Position numbers and translations under genes: made by a program. From positions 93,877 to 157,876 of the forward strand of contig NZ_QJTF01000008.1 in assembly GCF_003217235.1 (NCBI RefSeq): a DNA stretch of 64,000 nt, read 5' to 3'. The stretch comes from Paramesorhizobium leguminum. Its GTDB lineage: Bacteria > Pseudomonadota > Alphaproteobacteria > Rhizobiales > Rhizobiaceae. The first letter of the stretch is position 1; every line of letters begins with the position of its first letter. This document shows positions 42,660-49,518 of the stretch, piece by piece. Under the pieces are notes generated by a model, which saw nothing but the letters and a program-made list of their open reading frames with translations, was not told the DNA's origin and did not search any database.

Positions 42660-43079
42660 ATGCTGCGCTATATGCTGGATACCAATTTGTGCATCCGGCT
42701 TCTGCGAGACCGGCCAAAGGGGCTGCGTGACCGTTTTAATGAAAACGCGGATGGGCTCTGCATCTCGACAATCGTGCTGAGCGAATTGCTTTACGGCGCG
42801 GAAAAATCGGCCGATGTAGCGAAGCACCGCTCAAGTGTCGAGAATTTTGCCGGTCGCCTTGCGGTTCTCCCATTTGATGAGGCCGCAGCCGCCCATGCGG
42901 CGAATATACGAGCGGTCCTGGAGCGCAAGGGGCGGATGATTGGCGGCTACGATCTGTTGATTGCCGGGCATGCCCGGAGCGCCGGACTTGCCGTCATAAC
43001 CGGCAATCTGCGGGAGTTCATGCGTGTCGACGGTTTGATTGCCGAAGATTGGCTCCCTGAGACGCCGTATTCTCATTAA
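42660..43079 (+). CDS. vapC: VapC-type PIN-domain ribonuclease toxin
   Basis: 139 residues. The PIN acidic set is visible: MLDTNLCIRLL, STIVLSELLYGAEKS, GGYDLLIAGHA and GNLREFMRVDG. It differs clearly from the first VapC (16-kb region), belonging to the branch with LDTNxCI. It probably cleaves a specific tRNA. tRNA-Val lies just downstream, which is a location often used by mobile modules. Confidence 0.9.
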   Translation: MLRYMLDTNLCIRLLRDRPKGLRDRFNENADGLCISTIVLSELLYGAEKSADVAKHRSSVENFAGRLAVLPFDEAAAAHAANIRAVLERKGRMIGGYDLLIAGHARSAGLAVITGNLREFMRVDGLIAEDWLPETPYSH

Positions 43080-43112
43080 AATCGGATAAGAGTCGTGAAA
43101 TTCCGCTTTAAA

Positions 43113-43187
43113 TGGTGGGCGCGACAGGGATTGAACCTGTGACCCCTCCCGTGTGAAGGGAGTGCTCTCCCGCTGAGCTACGCGCCC
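43113..43187 (-). tRNA. tRNA-Val (anticodon CAC)
   Basis: On the minus strand the acceptor stem GGGCGCG pairs with CGCGCCC, followed by an encoded CCA. The D-arm is TAGCTCAGCGGGAGAGCA; the anticodon stem CTCCC/GGGAG encloses TTCACAC, giving anticodon CAC with T33; the T-arm is ACAGGTTCAATCCCTGT. Length 75 including CCA. Confidence 0.95.
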
Positions 43188-43338
43188 GCCCAAGGCCCTA
43201 TGGGCCGGGAAGTGCGGCGGGATATACGTGGGACAGCCTTGCCAGTCAAGCGGCCTCTCACATATTGCCAACAACAGCGGAGCATGGCGGGAACCCATGT
43301 CCGTTGATGTCGTTCTCTCCCAAAGAGAGAGGTTCCGC

Positions 43339-43479
43339 ATGATGAAAACAATCGATGAAAGAAGGGCGAAACAGGGCCGGTGGGGCACAAGGGTGCTGAC
43401 GATCCTGAGCGTTTCCCTGATGCTCGCCTTCATCGCATGGGCAATAGCCGAATTTTATGGCCAAATGATCCAACCCTAA
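43339..43479 (+). CDS. Small single-pass membrane protein, unknown
   Basis: 46 residues, MMKTIDERRAKQGRWGTRVL followed by a hydrophobic helix ILSVSLMLAFIAWAIAEFYG. Basic residues before the helix suggest a cytoplasmic N-terminus. GAGAGG lies 6 bases before the ATG at 43339. I do not recognise a family. It is upstream of the Anbu operon in the same direction. Confidence 0.55.
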   Translation: MMKTIDERRAKQGRWGTRVLTILSVSLMLAFIAWAIAEFYGQMIQP

Positions 43480-43610
43480 GCCGAATGATTCCTCTTAAGC
43501 CTGATTTTTAGGCAAGTCTTATATCTGCTTTCCGAAGGAGCGGATCGCGCTTGCTTTTTTCCCCAAAAGCGCTTGAATGGTGTCAACAAAATAAAAAATG
43601 GGGAACATGG

Positions 43611-45023
43611 GTGAAGCCATTTGATGAAATGCTGGCAGGGGATGACGGCGTCCGCCCGCCTTACAAAAACCTGCAAAAATGGCTTGATACGCAAAATCCC
43701 GACAAGCTGGCGCAGAAGACGGTCGACGCCGAGCATGTCTTTCGCAAGACGGGCATCACCTTTGCCGTCTATGGCGATGAAGCGGCCGCCGAGCGCCTGA
43801 TCCCGTTCGATATCATCCCGCGCATTATCTCGGGCCAGGAGTGGCGGCGCCTGTCGCAGGGAATCGAGCAGCGCGTCATGGCGCTCAATGCCTTTCTCGA
43901 CGATATCTACCACCGGCAGGAGATCGTGCGCGCCGGGCGCATCCCCAAGGAGCTGATCGCCCATAACGAGGCCTTCGTTCCGGAAATGGTCGGCTTCCGC
44001 CCGCCCGGAAATGTCTACACCCATATCATCGGCGTCGATATCGTGCGTACGGCGGAAAACCAGTTCTACGTGCTGGAAGACAATGCCCGTACGCCATCAG
44101 GCGTGTCCTACATGCTGGAAAACAGGGAAACCATGATGCAGCTCTTCCCCGAGCTGTTCCAGCATGTGAAGGTGCGTCCCGTCGAGACTTATCCGCAATT
44201 GCTGCGCCAGTCGCTTTCCGCCGTCGCGCCGGCAGTGACCAAGGGTACACCGACCGTCGCGGTGCTGACGCCGGGCATCCACAACTCCGCCTATTTCGAA
44301 CATGCCTTCCTCGCCGACCAGATGGGCGTGGAACTGGTCGAAGGCAGCGATTTGCGCGTGGTCGATGGCCGGGTGGCGATGCGCACGACGGAGGGGTTCC
44401 GCGCGATCGACGTGCTCTACAGGCGGGTCGATGACGCCTATCTCGATCCCCTCACCTTCCGCCCTGATTCGACGCTCGGCGTCGCCGGCATCATGGATGT
44501 CTACCGCGCCGGCAACATCACTATCGCCAATGCGCCCGGCACCGGCATCGCCGACGACAAGGCGATCTATTCCTACATGCCCGAGATCATCGAATTCTAT
44601 ACCGGCCGCAAGGCGATCCTCGAAAACGTGCCTACATGGCGGTGCTCTGAAAAGGACAGCCTCGCCTACGTACTTGAACATCTCCAGGAACTGGTGGTGA
44701 AGGAGGTGCACGGCTCGGGCGGCTATGGGATGCTCGTCGGCCCCGCCGCATCGAAAGCGGAGCGTGAAACTTTCGCCGAAAAACTTAAAGCACGTCCAAA
44801 TAACTATATCGCCCAGCCAACGCTGGCGCTCTCCACCACGCCGATCCTCACCGAAAAGGGCCTTGCCCCGCGCCATGTCGATCTGCGCCCATTCGTCCTC
44901 GTCTCCGACCGCATCCGCATAACGCCCGGCGGGCTGACCCGCGTTGCACTGCAAGAAGGCTCGCTGGTGGTCAATTCCAGCCAGGGCGGCGGGACGAAGG
45001 ATACTTGGGTGTTGGAAGATTAG
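43611..45023 (+). CDS. Circularly permuted type 2 ATP-grasp protein (Anbu operon)
   Basis: About 470 residues from GTG 43611 (GGGGAA 5 bases upstream); TTG at 43551 is an alternative. The family is recognised by IPRIISGQEWRRLSQGIEQR, LIAHNEAFVPEMVGF, YVLEDNARTPSGVSYMLENRE and VVKEVHGSGGYGMLVGP. Circularly permuted ATP-grasp enzymes are predicted peptide ligases. They are encoded with alpha-E, transglutaminase and Anbu genes, an association reported in comparative genomics. The C-terminal VNSSQGGGTKDTWVLED is conserved. The product is not known. The next operon gene is displaced by an inserted cassette. Confidence 0.9.
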   Translation: MKPFDEMLAGDDGVRPPYKNLQKWLDTQNPDKLAQKTVDAEHVFRKTGITFAVYGDEAAAERLIPFDIIPRIISGQEWRRLSQGIEQRVMALNAFLDDIYHRQEIVRAGRIPKELIAHNEAFVPEMVGFRPPGNVYTHIIGVDIVRTAENQFYVLEDNARTPSGVSYMLENRETMMQLFPELFQHVKVRPVETYPQLLRQSLSAVAPAVTKGTPTVAVLTPGIHNSAYFEHAFLADQMGVELVEGSDLRVVDGRVAMRTTEGFRAIDVLYRRVDDAYLDPLTFRPDSTLGVAGIMDVYRAGNITIANAPGTGIADDKAIYSYMPEIIEFYTGRKAILENVPTWRCSEKDSLAYVLEHLQELVVKEVHGSGGYGMLVGPAASKAERETFAEKLKARPNNYIAQPTLALSTTPILTEKGLAPRHVDLRPFVLVSDRIRITPGGLTRVALQEGSLVVNSSQGGGTKDTWVLED

Positions 45024-45026
45024 ATT

Positions 45027-45117
45027 AGTGAGCAGTGAGCAGTGAGCAGTGAGCAGTGAGCAGTGAGCAGTGAGCAGTGAGCAGTGAGCAGTGAGCAGTG
45101 AGCAGTGAGCAGTGAGC
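45027..45117 (+). repeat. 13 perfect tandem heptamers (AGTGAGC)
   Basis: AGTGAGC is repeated 13 times without a mismatch over 91 bases, starting 3 bases after the ATP-grasp stop codon and ending 2 bases before the ATG of the four-helix-bundle gene. Two inverted copies (GCTCACT) lie after that gene at 45536-45549. Such perfect short arrays are prone to slippage, so copy number is likely to vary between strains. Confidence 0.97.
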
Positions 45118-45119
45118 AG

Positions 45120-45506
45120 ATGGAGGAAAAGTTTGCCGTCCCCGTCAAGTCGTATAGAGATTTGCGAGTTTGGAAGGCCGCAATTGAGCTCGCTGTAGAT
45201 TGTTATTCTGCGACGAAGAATTTTCCTGCCAGCGAAACATATGGAATGACATCACAACTTCGACGTTCTTCAGCATCTATCGCTGCAAACATTGCCGAGG
45301 GTTATGGGAGAGAACACAGAAATTCGTTCGTTCAATTTCTTCGGATAGCCAGAGGATCTCTGAGAGAGACAGAGACGCATGTGATCCTATGTGGAAGAGT
45401 CGGCCTATTCGTAGATACTGACGTTGTGCGTCTACTTGGCCAATCCGACGAGCTTGGAAAAATGCTGCACGCATTGATCCGCAACCTGCAGCAACAAAAC
45501 AGGTGA
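45120..45506 (+). CDS. Four-helix-bundle protein (23S rRNA intervening-sequence protein family)
   Basis: 128 residues. KSYRDLRVWKAAIELAVDCY, LRRSSASIAANIAEGYGREH and FVQFLRIARGSLRETETHV are the classic motifs of this family, first seen encoded in 23S rRNA intervening sequences and structurally like the Avd accessory protein of diversity-generating retroelements. The function of stand-alone members is unknown. The gene starts at the edge of a heptamer array, has no good ribosome site outside it, and interrupts the Anbu operon. No reverse transcriptase lies nearby. Confidence 0.9.
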   Translation: MEEKFAVPVKSYRDLRVWKAAIELAVDCYSATKNFPASETYGMTSQLRRSSASIAANIAEGYGREHRNSFVQFLRIARGSLRETETHVILCGRVGLFVDTDVVRLLGQSDELGKMLHALIRNLQQQNR

Positions 45507-45535
45507 TTATCCAATGAGCTACCCAAGGCCTTACT

Positions 45536-45549
45536 GCTCACTGCTCACT
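45536..45549 (-). repeat. Inverted heptamers closing the four-helix-bundle cassette
   Basis: GCTCACTGCTCACT, two exact inverted copies of the AGTGAGC unit, with a partial ACT before and a diverged GCCCAC after. With 45027-45117 it brackets the inserted gene as an inverted-repeat cassette. Confidence 0.85.
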
Positions 45550-45581
45550 GCCCACGGTTTACTAGCCCGCGAGGCGCTATA

Positions 45582-46523
45582 ATGCTCCTCGGACGCACAG
45601 CAAACGGCCTTTACTGGATGCACCGCTATATCGAGCGGGCGGAGAACATGGCGCGTATCGTCGATGCGGGCCTTAGAATGGCGCTGACCAAAACCTCGGA
45701 CGCCCCGGAGGAATGGTCATCCGTCGTCGTCAGTGCCGGCGCGGCATCCGGCTTCTCGCAGAAGCACAAGGCTTATACCGCCGCCACCGTCTCTGATTTC
45801 CTCCTGCGTGATACGGACAACCCGTCGAGCGTCATGTCCTGCATCGAGGCGGCGCGCTCGAATGCGCGAATGGTGCGCACCGCTTTGACGCGTGACACTT
45901 GGGAGAGCGTCAACGAAGCCTGGATGGTGCTGAAAAAGGCGCTCGCGCGTCCGGTTCCGGAGAGCGACCTGCCGCCGGTTCTCGATCAGATCAAGCGCGA
46001 AGCCGCGCTGATACGCGGCGCGTTCCATGGCACGATGCTCCGCAACGAGATCTTCAATTTCGCCCGGCTAGGCACTTTCATCGAACGCGCCGACAACACC
46101 GCCCGCATTCTTGATGTCAAATATTACGTGCTCTTGCCCGCTATCTCCTATGTCGGCACCACGCTCGATAACTATCAGTGGGAATCGATCCTGCGCTCGG
46201 TTTCCGCCCACCGCTCGTATCGCTGGGTCTATGACGGGGATTACAAGCCCGCGCATATCGCCGATTATCTCATTCTCAATGGGCGTATGCCGCGTTCGCT
46301 GCATTTCTGCTACCGCAACATCGCCGACAATCTGGGCTTTCTCTCCGCGGACTATAGCGCCCGCCACGCAGCCCACGAGACGGCGGAAAGAACGCACGCG
46401 ACCTTGCACAACAACGATATCAGCCGCATTTTCGAGACCGGGCTGCACGAATTCCTGTCCGATTTCATCATCAAGAACAACCGCCTCGGCTCGCAAGTCG
46501 CCGAGGCGTATAACTTCGATTGA
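45582..46523 (+). CDS. Alpha-E domain protein (Anbu operon)
   Basis: 313 residues, all helical. LLGRTANGLYWMHRYIERAENMARI and RRSL-like YRWVYDGDYKPAHIADYLILN with MPRSLHFCYRNIADNL match the alpha-E superfamily. Members are always found with circularly permuted ATP-grasp and transglutaminase genes and are predicted to help peptide or amide-bond formation; no activity is proven. ATG at 45582. The transglutaminase gene starts eight bases after its stop. Confidence 0.92.
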   Translation: MLLGRTANGLYWMHRYIERAENMARIVDAGLRMALTKTSDAPEEWSSVVVSAGAASGFSQKHKAYTAATVSDFLLRDTDNPSSVMSCIEAARSNARMVRTALTRDTWESVNEAWMVLKKALARPVPESDLPPVLDQIKREAALIRGAFHGTMLRNEIFNFARLGTFIERADNTARILDVKYYVLLPAISYVGTTLDNYQWESILRSVSAHRSYRWVYDGDYKPAHIADYLILNGRMPRSLHFCYRNIADNLGFLSADYSARHAAHETAERTHATLHNNDISRIFETGLHEFLSDFIIKNNRLGSQVAEAYNFD

Positions 46524-46530
46524 GCCCCAG

Positions 46531-47328
46531 ATGCTGCTGACGATCCGCCACGTTTCCCATTATCAATATGATTTTCCCGTGCCCTATGCCGTGCAGCGGC
46601 TGCGGCTGCGCCCACAGACGACGACCGGGCAGAAGGTGGCCCACTGGCAGCTGACGGTGGATGGCGCGGAGCCGGAGGTTTCCTATACGGATGGCTACGG
46701 CAACAAGGTCGATCTCGTTCGCCACGACCGCAACGCCAATGAAATCACCATCACCGCCACCGGCCAGATCGAGACGGAGGACCGGGCGGGGGTGATGGGT
46801 GAGACAGGCGGCTATGCGCCGCTTTGGCTGTTCATGCGCAAGACGCTGCTCACCCAGCCCGGGGAAGCGCTGCGGGGCATGGCCGCTGATATTCCCGCCG
46901 GGGGCGACAGGCTTGCCGTCCTGCACGCGCTGATGAACACCATCCACGCCCAAGTCGCCTATGTTCCCGGCGCGACGGATGTTGAAACCGATGCTGAAAG
47001 CGCGCTGAGAAACGGCAAGGGCGTCTGCCAGGATCACGCCCACATCTTCATTTCCGCCGCCCGCCTTCTCGATATTCCGGCGCGCTATGTCTCTGGCTAT
47101 CTGATGATGGACGGCGTGATCGACCAGACGGCGAGCCATGCATGGGCGGAAGCCCATGTCGCCGGCCTCGGTTGGATCGGGTTCGATGCCGCCAACGACA
47201 TCTGCCCCAATGAGCGTTATGTGCGCATCGCCTGCGGTCTCGATTATCGTGACGCGGCGCCGATTTCAGGCATGCGTTTCGGCAGCGCCGCCGAGAGGCT
47301 TGCGGTCGAAATCAATGTAGAGCAGTAA
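46531..47328 (+). CDS. Transglutaminase-like cysteine peptidase (Anbu operon)
   Basis: 265 residues. An N-terminal beta domain (LTIRHVSHYQYDFPVPYAVQRLRLRP) is followed by the transglutaminase core with nucleophile GVCQDHAH, catalytic His in ASHAWAEAHV and Asp in WIGFDAANDICPNERYV. It may cleave or form amide bonds on the product of the neighbouring ATP-grasp enzyme. ATG at 46531; the longer open frame upstream is in the alpha-E gene's shadow. Confidence 0.93.
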   Translation: MLLTIRHVSHYQYDFPVPYAVQRLRLRPQTTTGQKVAHWQLTVDGAEPEVSYTDGYGNKVDLVRHDRNANEITITATGQIETEDRAGVMGETGGYAPLWLFMRKTLLTQPGEALRGMAADIPAGGDRLAVLHALMNTIHAQVAYVPGATDVETDAESALRNGKGVCQDHAHIFISAARLLDIPARYVSGYLMMDGVIDQTASHAWAEAHVAGLGWIGFDAANDICPNERYVRIACGLDYRDAAPISGMRFGSAAERLAVEINVEQ

Positions 47329-47358
47329 TATCCGAAAAAAGGATTCGGAACCGCTGAT

Positions 47359-48087
47359 ATGACGTATTGCGTTGGCCTCAAAATGGATCGTGGCTTGGTC
47401 TTCATGTCCGATACGCGGACCAATGCCGGCCTCGATAACATCTCGACTTTCTCCAAGATGCACACATGGTCGAAGACCGGCGACCGCGTCATTGTGCTGC
47501 TGTCGGCGGGCAATCTCGCCACGACGCAGGGCGTGGTGAGCCTCATCGAGGAGCGCGCGAAAGCGCCAGATGAACGCCAGCCGTCGGTTTTCGCAACGCC
47601 ATCGATGTTCCAGACGGCGAAGCTCATCGGCGACACCGTCAAGGAAGTCATCCGCGAGGCGGCGCCGACCGGCCAGAACGCCGATTCCTTCGCCGCGTCC
47701 TTCATCCTCGGCGGCCAGATCAAGGGCGGCGAACCCCGCCTCTTCTATATCTATCCGGAAGGAAATTTCATCGAGTGCTCCGCGGATACGCCCTTCTTCC
47801 AGATCGGCGAGCACAAATACGGCAAGCCCATCCTGGTGCGCGCCTATGATCCGGCGATGACTTTCGAGGACGCGGTGAAGCTTCTCTACGTGTCCTTCGA
47901 TTCTACGCTGAAATCCAATCTCTCGGTGGGAATGCCGCTCGACCTGCAGCTCTACGAGGCCGATTCGCTGAAGCTGGGCACCCACAAGCGCGTCGAACGC
48001 ACCGACCCCTACTATTCAACGATTTCCGACGGTTGGTCGGAGGCGCTCAAACGCGCCTTCCAGAGCCTGCCGGCGTTTGAGGCGTGA
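47359..48087 (+). CDS. Anbu, ancestral proteasome-like beta-subunit peptidase
   Basis: 242 residues. MTYCVGLKMDRGLVFMSDTRTNAGLDNIS is the Anbu (proteasome-type protease) signature; after removal of Met, Thr2 would be the N-terminal nucleophile and Lys/Asp in the DTRTN region belong to the active site. Anbu forms self-assembling spiral or ring-like oligomers in published structures; its substrate is unknown. It closes the operon of ATP-grasp, alpha-E and transglutaminase genes. Confidence 0.94.
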   Translation: MTYCVGLKMDRGLVFMSDTRTNAGLDNISTFSKMHTWSKTGDRVIVLLSAGNLATTQGVVSLIEERAKAPDERQPSVFATPSMFQTAKLIGDTVKEVIREAAPTGQNADSFAASFILGGQIKGGEPRLFYIYPEGNFIECSADTPFFQIGEHKYGKPILVRAYDPAMTFEDAVKLLYVSFDSTLKSNLSVGMPLDLQLYEADSLKLGTHKRVERTDPYYSTISDGWSEALKRAFQSLPAFEA

Positions 48088-48124
48088 GGCGGTTAGATCC
48101 CTCCGGCCGATGCTCGATGGGTGG

Positions 48125-48364
48125 CTAGAGAGATTCCTCTTTTGATGGAATCGCTTGGTGTCCTTTTGCGCCGTTGTCATGAATGGATAGGTTGAGGCAT
48201 GGATTCCTGTGACAAGCACAGGAATGACGGAAGAGAGGGTTTTTCGCCTGAAATTTCATCGTCTTGCAGGCAGAAATGTTTAGGCTTGTGTCAAAAGCCA
48301 TGTTGCCGTCATTCCTGTGCCTGTCACAGGAATCCATGCCTCAACGGTGAAACAGTCCGCACCG
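48125..48364. repeat. ~240-bp repeat with internal inverted arms, copy 1
   Basis: From CTAGAGAGATTCCTCTTTTG to CAGTCCGCACCG. Two inverted arms lie inside: GTTGAGGCATGGATTCCTGT (from 48191) and ACAGGAATCCATGCCTCAAC (to 48345). A copy in opposite orientation lies at 63659-63897, matching end to end with few differences. No coding capacity; it may be a non-autonomous mobile element. It lies between Anbu and the beta-propeller gene. Confidence 0.88.
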
Positions 48365-48389
48365 GGTAGGCTATATATACAACCCTGGC

Positions 48390-48418
48390 TTGACATTTTT
48401 ATAATATAACCCTAGAAT
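48390..48418 (+). promoter_or_regulatory. Strong sigma-70-like promoter of the beta-propeller gene
   Basis: TTGACA (48390-48395), a 17-base spacer and TAGAAT (48413-48418). It lies 26 bases after the 240-bp repeat in an AT-rich stretch and about 100 bases before the gene start. Confidence 0.65.
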
Positions 48419-48522
48419 TGCGCTACTCTAAACCGCTCCGGTTAGAGGGAATTGCTAAGATCAATCTAACTATTTGATATTAAAGCAAGTGAAATGCTTA
48501 AGAAAGATTTAAGGAAAGAGCT

Positions 48523-49464
48523 ATGACGCACGGAACAATTGCATCTGAACCCAGCTACCTTCTCGATGGAAATCTTATATCCGGGATTGGTTATAGCCCG
48601 ATGACGAAACGGCTCTTCGCCTGTTGTCCCGGTCCCAAGAACCGTATCGCCGTACTCAAGGTGAATTATAACGATGGGAAGACCGTTTATCAAGAGAATC
48701 CCGATGTCGAAAACGTCGATACTACGGTATATTCCATCATCTGCAGCCCTTCGACGCTCGCAGCTTATGCGATCATGCTTGATGGCTCGACATTATTCGT
48801 CGACGTAGAGAAGGACGAAGCTCGCCCCGCACCTCGTGTTCCACAACTTCAAACAACTATTAAACAGCCAAATATGGCTTTCACCCCTGATGGAAAGACA
48901 GCTATTTTTCCCGGCAGCAACTGTGTTTACGTGATCGATCAAACATCGGACGCACCGGCTGTTCCGATACCCACGACTATAGATCCAACGTGGGTGGCAG
49001 TGGCAAAGGATGTATCTTTGGCTTATGCCGGTAGCAGGTTCAGTGCTTCAATCATATATATCGATCTTGCAACGATGACACCAAAAGGCACTATCGGCTT
49101 GTCTGGCCCTATTACGACTTTTGATATCTCTGATGATGGCAGTAAAATATTCGCGGTCTCGAACAATCAAATAATCGTCATCGACACCGCGACTAATATA
49201 CAATCGGCTTCAATCCCCTATCCTTTGGCTCCCGACGAATTTTTTGGACAAATTTCATGCAGTAAAGCCGGCCCTCGTGCCTGCGTGCCTATCAACAGCC
49301 CAAATTCTCCCCGAGTCATCATCATAGATACGATGTCAAACAAGATAGCTGGACAGTTCGTCACGCGGAAGGTCGTCAACTGTTCCGCCTACGATGAATA
49401 TAGCAACGCTTATATCGCCATGAGAGACGGAGTGCTGGTCATCCCTGCAGCGGTTTCTCCCTGA
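48523..49464 (+). CDS. Orphan beta-propeller-like protein, unknown
   Basis: 313 residues, no signal peptide or membrane segment. Repeating blade-like units are visible: NRIAVLKVNYNDG, STLFVDVEKDE, NCVYVIDQTSDAP, SIIYIDLATMTPKGTI, NQIIVIDTATNIQSA and PRVIIIDTMSNKIAGQF, resembling YVTN/WD-type propellers with about six to seven blades. I do not recognise a specific family. Composition is AT-rich (27 of 60 G+C in the line 49201-49260) unlike its neighbours, indicating horizontal acquisition. ATG at 48523 has AAGGAAAGAG upstream. Confidence 0.7.
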   Translation: MTHGTIASEPSYLLDGNLISGIGYSPMTKRLFACCPGPKNRIAVLKVNYNDGKTVYQENPDVENVDTTVYSIICSPSTLAAYAIMLDGSTLFVDVEKDEARPAPRVPQLQTTIKQPNMAFTPDGKTAIFPGSNCVYVIDQTSDAPAVPIPTTIDPTWVAVAKDVSLAYAGSRFSASIIYIDLATMTPKGTIGLSGPITTFDISDDGSKIFAVSNNQIIVIDTATNIQSASIPYPLAPDEFFGQISCSKAGPRACVPINSPNSPRVIIIDTMSNKIAGQFVTRKVVNCSAYDEYSNAYIAMRDGVLVIPAAVSP

Positions 49465-49518
49465 TCGATTCTCCCGGCGGCATGGGCCTATTTTGAGCGC
49501 ATGCCGCCTGAATATGAA

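Noticed and set aside
43113..43187. tRNA-Val as an attachment site for an integrated island
   Set aside because: No integrase and no direct repeat of the tRNA 3' end is visible in the flanking sequence.
45027..45117. Tandem array read as a CRISPR array
   Set aside because: Units are 7 bases, contiguous and without spacers; no cas genes are nearby.
45120..45506. Avd protein of a diversity-generating retroelement
   Set aside because: The fold family is similar, but no reverse transcriptase, template repeat or variable-repeat target is in the neighbourhood.
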